From NCBI GenBank assembly GCA_038501195.1, contig JBBPUQ010000008.1, positions 2,614,501 to 2,678,500 on the forward strand: DNA of 64,000 nt, given 5' to 3'. Positions 24,002 to 35,407 of the stretch are shown here, piece by piece. The notes below the pieces were generated by a model, which ran no database searches, was not told where the DNA came from, and was given only the letters and a program-made list of their open reading frames with translations. A program made the position numbers and the translations under genes. Origin of the DNA: Nemania diffusa. Taxonomy: Eukaryota > Ascomycota > Sordariomycetes > Xylariales > Xylariaceae. Each line of letters opens with the position of its first letter. Positions within the stretch are counted from its first letter, which is position 1.

Positions 24002-26580
24002 CTTGGTGCAATTTCAATAGGTATGGAGTGATGGAAGAGAAGAAGTTATTCTGTAATGTCTTAGATGGCGTCAAACAAGATGCTGAGGATGATAGACAGG
24101 AGGCGGACCAGGAATGTGGAATTCGACCGGAACACAAAAGGATTATTTATAGTCAGTGGGAGAGACAACTTGTCTCCAGGCGAAGATCAGGCGATTTTGC
24201 CTTCCCTCGCTAGCCAAGCCAACGTTTATCTGATGGCAAGGGCTCCGTTGATCAGTTCGTCACACTACCCAGCAGACGGGGCAGCGGCGAAATTATGTTA
24301 TAGCCATCTTGGCTGCACTCGAGAATGGTACGTAGGGTTGCAGATTAGATAAACCTGGAAAGCTCCTGTCCTACGAAGGGAAGCAATGACGGCATCTGTT
24401 ACCTACCGTACTGCCAAAGGGGATTGATTTTATCTAATCTATCTAGAAACGGATTTGCCTTGAGGGATGCCGAGGCTGTGGGGGGACGTCACCTCACTCG
24501 TGGGATAAACAAGACGAAGAACTTATACGGCCTGGATGCTCACTCTACAAATACCATGAGACAACGTGCGTTGCCAATACTAGTTGTAATTGGTACTACT
24601 CGTGAGTACTACACACGATTTTCTCGTCATCCCTTTAGGGTCAGATGCAATGCCATGGATGCTAAAAAGTATAGAATCACGATTACGAATGGTATGTTTC
24701 AACGTTGTTCGCCAATGTTTATTGTACCGCCATGCGAACCTGACGTACCGCATCTTGTCAGACTCAGGCTTCCAAGAGAATCAAACCTTGGGGTCACTTC
24801 GAGAAGAAGCCACTTGTCCCATTTGGCCTGTATGAAAAGTTTTCCTAGGATAAACATCTCACACGCACCGAGAAACGTCGAGAAGTCATAAAAAGACGTG
24901 GTATCGAGGGTATTCGGATAACCAGAAGGGTGTGCAATATATACTGATGCTAATTTTAGCGGTCTCGGGCCAGTCCCAGACCCTGAGTTCATTTAACAGG
25001 GAGCCTAGGCATCGCTAGAACCTCTCAATCGCGGATAATTTTAGCGGGATCGCCCCTGAATTTGCCCTAGCAGGACTTCGTAAATGCGCGCCACAGGCTC
25101 TGGAGGCACGTCCGCCGTGACCCGCGGCTAAAATGCCGCCATCACCCACCCCCTTAATCACTTCACCCGAGAAATGGGAAACGAGCAAAGAGAAATAAAT
25201 AAATAACACCACGACGGCCTCACTGGTCATGATATGGTAATGCCACCATCCGATGACAGCCGCTATATCCCGATCATAATGGACATGCATGTCATATAAT
25301 GCCAAGAACGTTGGTAAAGCATGTAACTAGGTAGTGTACCTAGGTGCAGTACATACTGTGAATCAACCCGGTCTATCTAAGTTGCGAAACTTTATACCGA
25401 ACGGCGGCCCTACGCAGGTCCATCGACTGGATTCCCGGACGCGACATAGCAAACAATAATGTGTCGTTCAAACGGGTAGCGACTTCCGATCCCCATGCAG
25501 CTCGCCTATTCTTATCTATTTCATATCTACATGTGTACGCGTTGCTGAGAGAGGAAATCTGTGTTTACCCCTATCTTCCGAAAGGCTCAGTACGACTTGA
25601 TTTTGCGACGCCAACTTGTTTAGGAGTGACTAATTCTACAGAATATTAAGTACGTGATTATTCAGGTTAAGTGTCGCAAAAATAGATATCCATACTAATG
25701 GGAGCATCGTGCGTTTTAGCAACCGTTAAGCCGTGGTCTTATCGCTTGCGCCAACCTTCAGGCGGCCCGTACTAGGACAGTATATCGTAGGTTTAATCTC
25801 AAATATTGATATAAATATACAAGGACAAGGGTCGCGGTTTAAAGAGGGCTGATAACCTTAATTACCAAGTTGTAGTTTGCTGGATAGCTGTTTGGTATGA
25901 GTCGGTTTGGCGCGTTTGAAGGGCTTCTTCAGGAAAGAAGCGAGAAGCCCGGCTTGGAATCCATCACGAATACAGAGACTGAGATTGAGATTGAGTCTAA
26001 GACTAAGCCGGCCTTTAAATTATACGATATTGCACTATAGCGCACATATCGTTGGGAGTGGTGAGGAGCCGCCGTGCAGAGGATTCAACACAGTTTGGTT
26101 TATTTTCCTGAAGCAGTCAATTTTATACCGTATACCTCGTTCTTTTATATCCCACCAAATTCTCTAACTTTGCATCTGCATTATGAAAAGGGACTTACTA
26201 CCCGCAGCGTCCCAATCGCTAGTACCGAGATTCTATGAAATAGATGGATCCCACAGCAAGCTTTGAACAACGCCGGCATAGCATAAAACGTGATCTGTAA
26301 CAAACTTCGAAGAATGTCCGGGAACCGAGTAATCCTCGGCCCAGAGAGCCAACTAGCATTGATAAAACGGGTTGGGCTGCGATGAGATGCGTAAATATAT
26401 TATGCTGGCACAAGGTACCTTTGCTGGAAGCAAGTATGGATTCTTATATATCTTATTAGAACAATGATGTACGCCCAGAAGCGACGAGCGTGCATGTATC
26501 ATTTCTATATATTTTTCTAACTGCAGCAGCTTGATTACCAGGTCCCAAGGAACCGCACATCGGCGGGCTCATTGGCTACA
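24002..26580. other. Long gene-free interval (about 2.6 kb)
   Basis: Frames of up to 155 codons exist here, but none shows a domain, signal peptide or sensible splice partners. A TACCTAGGTGCAGTAC-like run occurs near 25330. Around 25975-26005 there is a short GAGATT-type repeat. Nothing else was recognised. Confidence 0.4.
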
Positions 26581-27260
26581 ATGGACGCTGCGGATCAAAC
26601 CATCTACACTGCGTGTTGCGTGGTGCTCTTGCTGTACATCCTCGTCACCCTCTCCGTCTTCATGCGACGAACTTGTGTTGGTTGTGCATTATCTTTCGTG
26701 TTATCCTGTGCCCTCTGGCTCAATTTGTCCCTGTTCAACGCCTGGTTCTTCGTGCCCGCATTTATATACCATGTACGACGAATCGATCTACATGCCGACG
26801 ACCTCCTTGGCCTCCTTCCGGCTATACTCACTAGCGAAGCCGCACAGGATCTGTATCTGATGATACTTGGGTCGTGTAAGTGCAGCTTCAAAATATACTC
26901 TTGCATTGCTCCAGTCCCCTTCCTAGTAGAACATGCACATAAGTTGCCCAATCTTGCCTCGGCGGGCCCAATCATCAAGGCATACACACTAGGAGCAAGA
27001 CCATCTCGAGTTGTACTGACCCTAGCTGTGTAGTTGGGAGCTGGCTAGCTGTGTTCAACGCCGCGAGTATGTTGAGCGCCGAAGGCTGTACAGCGATGAG
27101 TCCGCATGGCCATGGAAAGCGCGCGAGGCATATCATCAAGTCCGTTTACAAAATGTGCGATTACCTGGGCTTCGAAGACGATAGCACGGCCACTTTGCCT
27201 ACAAAACACGTAGTAGATATCGATTTGAAGGAAAAGAATATAGATCTTGGGAGTCTATGA
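26581..27260 (+). CDS. Possible small membrane protein, unknown
   Basis: Two exons, 26581-26875 and 27034-27260, join in phase to 173 residues. The intron (GTAAGT to GTGTAG, 158 bases) is needed because the first frame runs into poor sequence after YLMILGS. After splicing, the helix SFGSWLAVFNAASML forms. Two other hydrophobic stretches are CCVVLLLYILVTLSVFM and ALSFVLSCALWLNLSLFNAWFF. The C-terminus is polar and charged (HIIKSVYKMCDYLGFEDDS). I recognise no family. It lies 350 bases upstream of a dead P450 on the same strand, so it could itself be decaying or part of the same lost cluster. Confidence 0.45.
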
Positions 27261-27610
27261 CATCTTCATAGGAGGTTGGCGGCCGAAACGGCGTGGTAAA
27301 CTATATCACCGCGAGGAGCCCATTGTTTAGTGGCATACAAAAAGGGCCTTGTCAAAATAACGACTCTGAAATATGGCGTAATGAAGATATAGGCCGGCAG
27401 AATTGTCGATTGTTTCTCGCTAATGGTTGCCCATGCTGTATGACTTCCAAAAGCTGCGCATAGTCTAAGTAGAAAGTCTTCCTAGTCGGATATGAATATA
27501 CGGGCTATCTAGCTATCCCGCCCTAATCATGGGTCATACAGCTAGTTGAAACCAGTCTTCTCGTCTCTCTATCTACGTGTCTGTGTTGCATCTGTGGAGA
27601 TTATTCCAAT

Positions 27611-28960
27611 CCCAACTTTGTAAACCAGACTTACGCTCCTGGCCCCGAGGACAGACGGGATAAAGAAATATAACAAGAACATGGCGTTACGCATGGACGC
27701 GTCCGTCGTTGCTGGTCTTGCCCATAACTTGCACCGTAATCGACGACGCGCTCAGCCCCTTCTTCTCACCCAAACGCATCCGACGGCTTGACTATAAATT
27801 GAGAAATAAGTCTACATAAGGAGAGATTATGTTCTCCCAAGCAAGAGACAGCGGAGAGATCTTGAATCTCTCTGATGTTTATTTAGCTTTTGCAGTAAGT
27901 ACGTAACCTCTCCTTATACTCGCATCCCTAATTAGCCCTGGAGGCTAACGAATTGGAACTTGGACATAGATCGTGCAGCAATACTCTTTTAGCACTAATT
28001 AGGACTTTCTATGCGATCTGGAGCTTGCTGGCATACGGCGTACTAACGTCGTCGCAGTGCCTAGCACTGTAAATATCATGCTTCACTTTAGCTAGATCCA
28101 AGATATCATAGAAAAGTTGCCATCAAGCATCAGCAAACGTATTATGCCTCTGGGCCTTCGAGACCTAGAGTCCCAGCAGAAGATCCACGTGGAGATCGAC
28201 AGCATCTTAGCCCGCAAGCCTCCACCGGAAGAAACGCCGTCCATTTTCACGCACTTCTGAGACAACCTTGACCTGCCAGCCACCGAGACATCGGCGGACC
28301 GGCTTGAGGACGCGGCCACGTCAATCATGATGGTGGGGACATACTCGCCCATATTGTCGCTTATGGCGGCGCAATACTACCTGCTGGCACGCTGCCTTGA
28401 GATCATGAAAAAGCGGCGGGATGAGCTGGCTGCCAATCCGTCGGCCGTCACGGTCTCCCAACTCGAGCAGCTGTCCTACTTGTCCGCGGTGGTCCAGGAG
28501 GCCCACCGTCTTGCATTTTGGCCTTACAAGCCGGAACACACGCTTGTGCTCAGATGAAGCGCTCCTGTACATAGCGAAACCTAACGCCGGTCCGGCGCAG
28601 ACATACGTCCTTCCGCCGGGCACATCGCTGAGCGCATCCGCTCTGTTGATACACACCGACGAGACTCTGTATCCAGAGCAGTGGTTAACCACAGATCAGA
28701 CGTTGTCAGCGTGCTAGCGTTAGTGTATATCAAGCTTCGGGTTCGGCCCGCGCATTTGTATCGGCATGCACATTGCCAACGCTGGAATGGCCGTCCTGGT
28801 TGCCGCTATAGCACACTGGGAGATGGAGCTGTTCGAGGCAACGGAAGAAGATATGGCTCTTCGTCATGATTACACCGTCTCATCTGCTAAGCTAAGACTA
28901 AAGGCGGAAGGGTTAAGGTACTTAGGAGACATATACGAGCAGCTTGATTCAAGACAGTGA
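27611..28960 (+). pseudogene. Decayed cytochrome P450
   Basis: Remains of a P450 monooxygenase, a heme-thiolate enzyme usually of secondary metabolism or detoxification. In order: NFVNQTYAPGP near 27615; LHRNRR, then in another frame LSPFFSPKRIRRLDY at about 27730-27800 (the usual HRxRR..L.PFFS stretch); SGEILNLSDVYLAFA ending at a GTAAGT donor near 27895; IVQQYSFSTN; IEKLPSSISKRIMPLGLRDL; an I-helix-like AATSIMMVGTYSPILSL; SYLSAVVQEAHRL (ExxR region); and the heme loop FGFGPRICIG at 28736-28765 with its cysteine codon intact. It is broken by in-frame stops at 28000, 28093, 28258 and 28715, frameshifts near 27750 and 28515, and a deletion where the PERW segment should be (LYPEQWL at about 28670). 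It cannot make an active enzyme. Confidence 0.85.
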
Positions 28961-29339
28961 GGGCCCAAAGTGATATTTTTCCTGTCTAATATCGTTAACT
29001 AGAAAGCAACGGAGAAAGTTATGGCACGCTAGAAAATGATGTAGTGTTTCTCTCCACACTTTTCAGCCTATTGGGTTTCTTACGGATAAATACGTCGTCC
29101 TAGGTGGATACTTGGCAACAGCTATGTACGAGATGATACTTGTAACTCCAATGAAGATCGGGTTGAGGTGGGTTGGAAGCGGAAATCGTCTTCCCGATTA
29201 TGGAGGCTTTGGGAACCGGGCGGGAGTCTTTGTTTAATTAATTTCACAGTACATCCTTCCCATGCTTCGTCTTTCATAGATCTCTAATTACACACTACTC
29301 CTAATCCCATGGTTTTACCCTGAAGTGAACATTCCTATC
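28961..29339. other. Short intergenic region, promoter of the GH43 gene
   Basis: No gene. It precedes the GH43 start at 29340. Confidence 0.5.
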
Positions 29340-30953
29340 ATGCCGCTCGTTCGAAACCCCATCCTCCCGGGGTTTAATGCGGACCCTTCCATCCTCCGGG
29401 TCGGCGAGGACTATTACATCGCGACGTCGACGTTCGAGTGGTACCCCGGCGTCCAGATTCACCACTCCCGGGACCTGGCCAACTGGACGCTGATCACCCG
29501 CCCGCTGAGCCGGAAGAGTCAGCTGGACATGCGTGGAGATCCGGACAGCTGCGGAGTCTGGGCGCCCTGCTTGACCCACGACGGCGAGAAGTTCTGGCTC
29601 GTTTACACCGATGTGAAGCGCAAGGACGGCTCCTTCAAAGATACCCATAATTACATCGTCTCCTCTCCCACAATCGAGGGTCCCTGGTCCGATCCCGTCT
29701 TCGCCAATTCCTCGGGCTTCGACCCGTCGCTCTTCCATGATGACGATGGCAGGAAGTGGTTCGTCAACATGTTAGCGGACCACCGCGCCAGGCCGCGGTC
29801 GTTTGCCGGTATCATCCTGCAAGAGTTTGACCCGTCTGCAGGAAAACTCGTGGGGCCGAGGAAGAATATATTCTATGGCACGGACCTGGATTTAGTCGAG
29901 GGCCCGCATCTATACAAAAGAAACGGCTGGTATTACTTGCTCACCGCGGAAGGGGGCACTGGGTACGGCCATGCCTGTACACTTGCTCGCTCTCGCGATA
30001 TTGGGGGCCCTTACACAGTACATCCACAAAACCCTATCCTGTCTTCGAGGGATCAGCCTTTCGCTGCCTTGCAGAGAGCTGGCCACGGCGACATAGTCGA
30101 GACCCCAGATGGGAAGACGTACCTGGTACATCTCACCGGCCGTCCGACGACCCAGGAGCGCCGTTGCGTGTTGGGTCGTGAGACGGCTATCCAGGAAGCA
30201 TTCTGGCAAGACGACTGGCTCTACGTCAAGAACGGACCCGTCCCATCCCTATTCGTGGATCTACCTGCCGCACGGGACGACGAGCCGTACTGGGCCGAGA
30301 GAAAATACGTCTTTAGCGAGGAGCTGCACAAGGATTTCCAATGGCTCCGAACGCCCGAGACCGACCGAATCTTCGCACTCGAAGACGGCAGGCTCACCCT
30401 ATTTGGCCGCGAGTCTATTGGCTCGTGGTTTGAGCAATCTCTGGTAGCTAGACGACAGGAGCATTTCTCCTACGACGCCGAGACTGTCGTGGAGTTTTCG
30501 CCAGAGGACGAGCGGCAGTTTGCCGGTCTCACGGCCTACTATAGTCGCTATAACTTCTTTTATCTGACGGTAACCGCGCACTCGGACGGACAGCGCGAGC
30601 TTCTCATCATGTCGTCCGAGGCGTCGTGGCCTCTTGGAGGCCTCAACCGCCCTTTTGCCGAGCCGAAGAAAATTCCGAACGAGGGCAAGGTGAGACTAGC
30701 CGTCACGGTCCGCGGTAGAGACCTGCAGTTCTGGTACGCCCTTGAGAGCGAACAAGAGCTGCAGAAGATTGGTCCTATATTTGATGCATCGATCGTGTCT
30801 GATGAGTGCGGTGGACATCAGGTACACGGAAGCTTCACTGGGGCGTTTGTCGGTGTTGCTTGTTCTGATGTGAATGGGACTGCACTGCCAGCTCGGTTCG
30901 ATTACTTCGTCTACCGTCCTGTTCGCCATTATACAGATAGGTATGAGATCTAG
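29340..30953 (+). CDS. GH43 beta-xylosidase
   Basis: Glycoside hydrolase family 43 enzyme, probably removing xylose from xylo-oligosaccharides. A single exon from the ATG at 29340 gives 537 residues, typical for the class. The five-bladed propeller domain starts with NPILPGFNADPSI. Catalytic residues fall at D15 (general base, in NADPS), D128 (SGFDPSLF) and E187 (DLVEGPHL, general acid), the expected order. Other marks are TSTFEWYPGVQIHHSRDL, GVWAPCL and YLVHLTGRP. The second half (from about 310) is the beta-sandwich domain of long GH43 xylosidases (TAYYSRYNFFYLTVT, GAFVGVACSDVNGT). No signal peptide is visible, so intracellular action on imported oligosaccharides is likely. An arabinofuranosidase side activity is possible in this family. 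Confidence 0.92.
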   Translation: MPLVRNPILPGFNADPSILRVGEDYYIATSTFEWYPGVQIHHSRDLANWTLITRPLSRKSQLDMRGDPDSCGVWAPCLTHDGEKFWLVYTDVKRKDGSFKDTHNYIVSSPTIEGPWSDPVFANSSGFDPSLFHDDDGRKWFVNMLADHRARPRSFAGIILQEFDPSAGKLVGPRKNIFYGTDLDLVEGPHLYKRNGWYYLLTAEGGTGYGHACTLARSRDIGGPYTVHPQNPILSSRDQPFAALQRAGHGDIVETPDGKTYLVHLTGRPTTQERRCVLGRETAIQEAFWQDDWLYVKNGPVPSLFVDLPAARDDEPYWAERKYVFSEELHKDFQWLRTPETDRIFALEDGRLTLFGRESIGSWFEQSLVARRQEHFSYDAETVVEFSPEDERQFAGLTAYYSRYNFFYLTVTAHSDGQRELLIMSSEASWPLGGLNRPFAEPKKIPNEGKVRLAVTVRGRDLQFWYALESEQELQKIGPIFDASIVSDECGGHQVHGSFTGAFVGVACSDVNGTALPARFDYFVYRPVRHYTDRYEI

Positions 30954-31366
30954 CACCGCGACCGACCTGAGTTCCGAACACGGCTAGTTTTTTACATATA
31001 GTTATAAATTCTTAAATAATCTTTAATAAAAACATTAAACAGGTTCTATTTCAAGCATATACTTATTGTCGCTCGTCGAGGTTCGTTATGGTCATTGCTT
31101 ATTATATAGTTTTCTATTTTACAGGAACGCAGTTAAACCTTTCCGTGTGTTCGAGATCAGAATGAATGCAACCAAGCTAATGTTATAATTTCCTTTTTGC
31201 CTCCGCAGCCGCTTAAGCTAACGCCAGAACCTCAAAATTCACTTTGGCCAAACATAGACCAGTTCAAAAAATCCACCGTACTTATGTGTTTCTACTCCCA
31301 CTGATGTATATGCTACTGCCCCCATCTTGGTAGGCCTTCTTTATACAGTGTATCGCCGAGGTCATC
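30954..31366. other. Intergenic region between convergent genes
   Basis: A/T-rich spacer holding both 3' ends. No gene is seen. Confidence 0.5.
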
Positions 31367-32997
31367 TCAGACATTTTGCGGCCCGTTCCTAGTGCTGGGC
31401 GTGTGCGCCTTCTCATAACATGCATTTGGCCTGTTCCTCAACGCCGTGCGGATGGTGCTCTCGGGCTGCGAGGCCCAGACGTAGTAGCTGCTTTGGTTGT
31501 AGGGGTACATGACTTTGTTTCGCGCATTCTGGACAAGCTCCTTGGTAGAGATCTTTTGGCGCGATGAGATGGTCTCCATGTCTTGAACGATCTGCTGGCA
31601 GAAGGCGTCGAGGGGCAGGTCATTGACGTCGTTGCCGAAGGGGTTCTCGATCTCGTGGCCAATGAAGAAAATGCCGAGGATAATATACGACGCGAAGATT
31701 GTGGCTGGGATCGTGATCCACTTTAAGGCCGAGTATAGCTGGAAAGGCAGCAGGATCACGTAGAGCCAAGTGATCTGGGAGATGACGATGGCGTAGGCGA
31801 TGGGTAGGGGAGTGTTCAGGACACGTTCCGCATTCACCAACACGTCGTTTAGTAGGCCCAGATTGTTGTCTAAAGAGTACAAATTAGCTACGGGACGTTT
31901 TAAAGTAGAAGATAGAGACTCAAGAGTCGTTACTTACAAATAGTAGTTTGTTGCATTGGGACAGGGAGCTGTCCACTGGCGACAAGTTCATCCGCGTAAG
32001 CCGTTAGGTAGCACAGGATCTCTAGGGGAAGGTTGCCCAGAGGCTTCTCGGATCGCTTCAGCATCTTGCGAGGATTCGAAGTGGCAAAAGATAGGCCGAG
32101 GTTTTCGCCGATCGCCTTAAAGATGGTATATTTCTTGGGCTTCGTCATATCTTGGTCTTCCGTGGCGGTCCTGGCGAGGGTGTCGATGTGGGCAATCAGG
32201 TCGACGAGATCCTCGTGGTCCGTATACGGCTCGAATCGTAGCTTGTGCTTGAGGGCCACAGCGAATGCGACAACGAGGTTCATGGCCGTCCTAATCACTG
32301 TATGTTAGCCGGCTAGTTTTTGCGTATTCGTAGTAGACATACAGTTTGCCTAGCATGTCCTCCTTTGATGTAGCGGGGCGTTCGAGAGTGTGCACCCAGA
32401 ACACTCGACCCAGGCTTTGTGATGCCAGGATGAGCTGACTCCAGCATCTCCGGCCCTCCGCGTAGCGTTCGTATGCAGAAGAGCTGCGGAAAGACAAGCC
32501 CATACTGACTACGAAACCGGTAATGGTCAAAAGAACGGGCTGAATAGACAGTTCGATGTGTTCGTATTGGTAAGAGAGGGCCGTGATCAAGCTGGCCCAC
32601 CCTCCTATGGCAAGCAGCGGCACGATCATCTTGGGGGTGATGCTTCCGTGGAGTTGCAGAAACAGCGGCCATTTTGAATGTTTAGAGATGTCTCGGGGAC
32701 CAGACTGTATGGAAAACCCGAGTTAGTAAGTTTCCATAATCTTATAAATCTGATAAGGTAGGAACATACGAAATAGTCGTCTAGATCTATGCTTGTGTTC
32801 TTCCGGCTGAATGGATTCGGGGTCGAATTGTGTCGACTTGGAGTAGATGGGATCTCGATTGTCTGCACAAAGTTCACATCCCCGTTGTGGCCGCCATTGC
32901 CTTTCCCTCCATTGCCATGATGATCGGTCGGCGCATGAGGAGCGCCAACTTCTCCACCGGCCTGGACCGCACCTCCGTGTCCGCCCTCCTCGCTCAT
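31367..32997 (-). CDS. Bestrophin-like (UPF0187) anion channel
   Basis: Predicted membrane anion channel of the bestrophin/RFP-TM superfamily. Four minus-strand exons, 32997-32770, 32704-32343, 32290-31938 and 31869-31367, join in phase to 481 residues. The N-terminus is glycine/histidine-rich and disordered (MSEEGGHGGAV...). Next come SKWPLFLQLHGSITPKM, helices LLAIGGWASLITALSY and QPVLLTITGFVVSMGLSFRSSSAYERYAEGRRCW (the signature region with S-S-A-Y-E-R-Y-x-E-G-R), then LVVAFAVALKHKLRFEP. The last exon has YAIVISQITWLYVILLPFQL, TIFASYIILGIFFIGHEIENPFG and NDLPLDAFC, matching the conserved EIENPFGxDxNDLPLD ending. The second intron needs the TTAG acceptor at 32291; using CATACAG 9 bases earlier would give a stop. 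Confidence 0.9.
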
Positions 32998-34266
32998 TGT
33001 AGATCAGGTGTCGTTGGGACGGTTGGTAAAGTGAAAGACGGTTGAAAACAAACAAGGGGAAAGGAGAGACCCTTGCGCCAGAGAAGAATCGCTGTTGTCC
33101 GAAAGACTTTTACTTGTTAATTGCGAAGTTCACTCAGGGGGAGGCGAGGGTTGAAGACTCACATGCTATTTACTATTTACAGTAGGAAATACAAAAGCGA
33201 AAGGAACCTGCCCGATTGCCGACCTATATATTATGAAGGATCGATCGAAACACAAACTCTACAGCAAAGAAAGTGCGTCTTATAATGGAAATGGGGCCCA
33301 ACGGCCCCATCTTCATAACGCAAGCGTCTCCTTGTTTTGTATTTCTGTACTGTCCATCAGGTTTGCCTCGCAATGTGGCTCTAGGACTTTCCCTCGCAGC
33401 GGGCTTGTCGTCCAGAATCGTGCCCAGAAACCAGTGAAACCCCTGATGCTACCGATCACCTTCCAGGGGGATTCGGGGCCTAAGCACGAAGCTGCCGCTG
33501 CTGCGCCTTACGTTATACAATCTGCACCCACTCAGGGGAAACACGCGCGCGTGGATCTCGTCAGTACCTGGTCAAGCCGGTTAGACGAACGGTATAAGGC
33601 TAGGTAGTTAGTGGATGAAACGCCAAGGTGACTTAGCGGGTCGTCCCGGGGTAGAGCGAATAGAATGGCGCCAACACCTTGTTCTAGCGTCTCCACATGT
33701 TCCAAAATAGGATGTGGGACACGCAAGGGATTGCGGGCGTCGTCTCACCATTAGCGTAACATTCAAATTCACCTCTAAATCTGTTTTCTGAAGGGGTCGT
33801 GAAGTCGTAGCATTATCAATGTGGAAGGATGAACGGGGATAGATTGTGGGTTATACATACCTACTCTCCAAGTAAGACAACCTATGTATAATTGAATACA
33901 CCACGTGCGTGATCTATAGTCTAGATCTCGATATTAGATCTTGCGTACAGTGTACTAACAGGCTCGTATCACGGCGAGGCAAATTTTACTTGTACGAGGC
34001 GGCAATTTTAAGGTCCTGAGACAACTGAGTATATCCTCTGTATTCAAACTCGCACTGTGCCCCTTGGCAGTCTGACAGCCAAATTTTTAGACCAACTACC
34101 GGTAAGTCGCAACGAAGGAGCTCTGTTCCTTGCTAACGTGGCCGCTATATGCTCACCACTGCTGTAGGTGTCTATTTTGGTTTATCTAGATAGGCTATTA
34201 GGACAGAAGTCCTACACTGCTGCAGCACATAACTACTCTAAACTTCTTTCATGAAAGTGTCAACGG
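32998..34266. other. Gene-free interval left of the A/T-core element
   Basis: Promoter side of the bestrophin-like gene, then spacer sequence. No supported gene; the frame at 33233-33607 has no recognisable feature. Confidence 0.45.
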
Positions 34267-34503
34267 GAGGGGCCTGACAACCCGACCAGTACCCCCCTAC
34301 CCCCACATACCTACAGTGCTAAAAAATAGCCAATAGAAATTAAGAGAGCCGCCCCATCCGACCACTACTAGTAAAATTCATATTTTTTTTTATTAAATAG
34401 TTAATCAATTAATAATCAATAAATAATTAAATATTAATTAATTAATATTTAATAAATAAAAACTATTTATATTATTTATTATTTTATTATTAATATTAAA
34501 ATA

Positions 34504-34547
<44 letters not shown>

Positions 34548-34981
34548 ATATTTGTTAATTAATAGCTAATTGATTAATAATTAATTAATAATTAATTAAT
34601 ATTTAATATATATATTTTTTATTTTTTATTTTTTTATTTTAAAAAAAACTTTATATATATATAAATTAATTATTAATTAATTAATAATCGATTAATATTT
34701 AATAAATATTTATTTTTTTTATAATTTTTTTTAAAATTTTATATATATATTTATTAATTATTAATTAATTATTAATTGATTAATATTTATATATAAATTT
34801 TTTTTAAGTTAAAAATATTTTACTGCAATCGATTAATAATCGATTATTTTATTTTTAAACTATCCGACCAGTACTAGTGTTTTAGCGCTGTTGATCGCAT
34901 CCACTTCACTGACTTGATTTAGGTGGTGGTGTGTTGATCAAGGGGGGGTACTGGTCAGGTTGTGTGGGTACACGTCAACGG
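34259..34981. mobile_element. Probable non-autonomous DNA transposon with A/T core
   Basis: The direct repeat GTCAACGG at 34259-34266 and 34974-34981 looks like an 8-base target duplication. Inside it, 34267-34973, the two ends are imperfect inverted repeats. The left end runs to GACCAGTACCCCC (34284-34296), and the right end carries its complement GGGGGTACTGGTC (inside 34941-34956). A further inverted match is ACAGTGCTAAAA (34313-34324) against TTTTAGCGCTGT (34880-34891). No transposase frame is present, so the copy would depend on an autonomous element. An 8-base duplication is typical of the hAT superfamily, but the end sequence is not a textbook hAT end, so the assignment is inference. 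Confidence 0.6.
34356..34878. repeat. A/T block flanked by 17-base direct repeats
   Basis: ATCCGACCACTACTAGT at 34356-34372 recurs as ATCCGACCAGTACTAGT at 34862-34878, with one mismatch in 17. Between them about 490 bases are almost only A and T, built from TTAATTAAT, TAATCGATTA and long TATATA runs, including an uninterrupted AT dinucleotide tract near 34510-34541. The block lies inside the transposon-like element and interrupts it. Confidence 0.75.
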
Positions 34982-35407
34982 CTGTGCAAAAAGGTCGATC
35001 CATCGCTTGACGAGTAGCCGATTGGCGAGTAGGAAAATGGGGTCTAAAAAATACTACCTATGTGCAATTTATAGTTGACGCTTTCCTATTCTATATTGTA
35101 AGCCGATGCATTCCTCCACGCGGGGCCAAGACTTCGATAGCCTATTCGTGTCAAAACTGTCCTAAACACACACACCTACCTCTATATGTACTCTGCATCG
35201 CAAGTGCAATCATTGGCTGGCGAATTGTATCAGGTATGTAGTGTCGTAAGCAGTGTGTGCAGTATGCATGCATGGGTCCTACCTGTGTACCTGACTCCTA
35301 TTTACAAAATGCGCCGGGATAACATGACCTCCATCTCCCCGCCCCAAAAAAGCAGCGGGGTGTAAGAAAACGCCCCAAAAATTGGCGGCGACGAGCCCGC
35401 CTCAAAC

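Noticed and set aside
23376..24020. 214-codon plus-strand frame
   Set aside because: Lies opposite the three-exon secreted protein, which has a signal peptide and consensus introns; this frame has no feature.
24424..24891. 155-codon plus-strand frame
   Set aside because: No domain, no helix pattern, no plausible splice partner; composition looks random.
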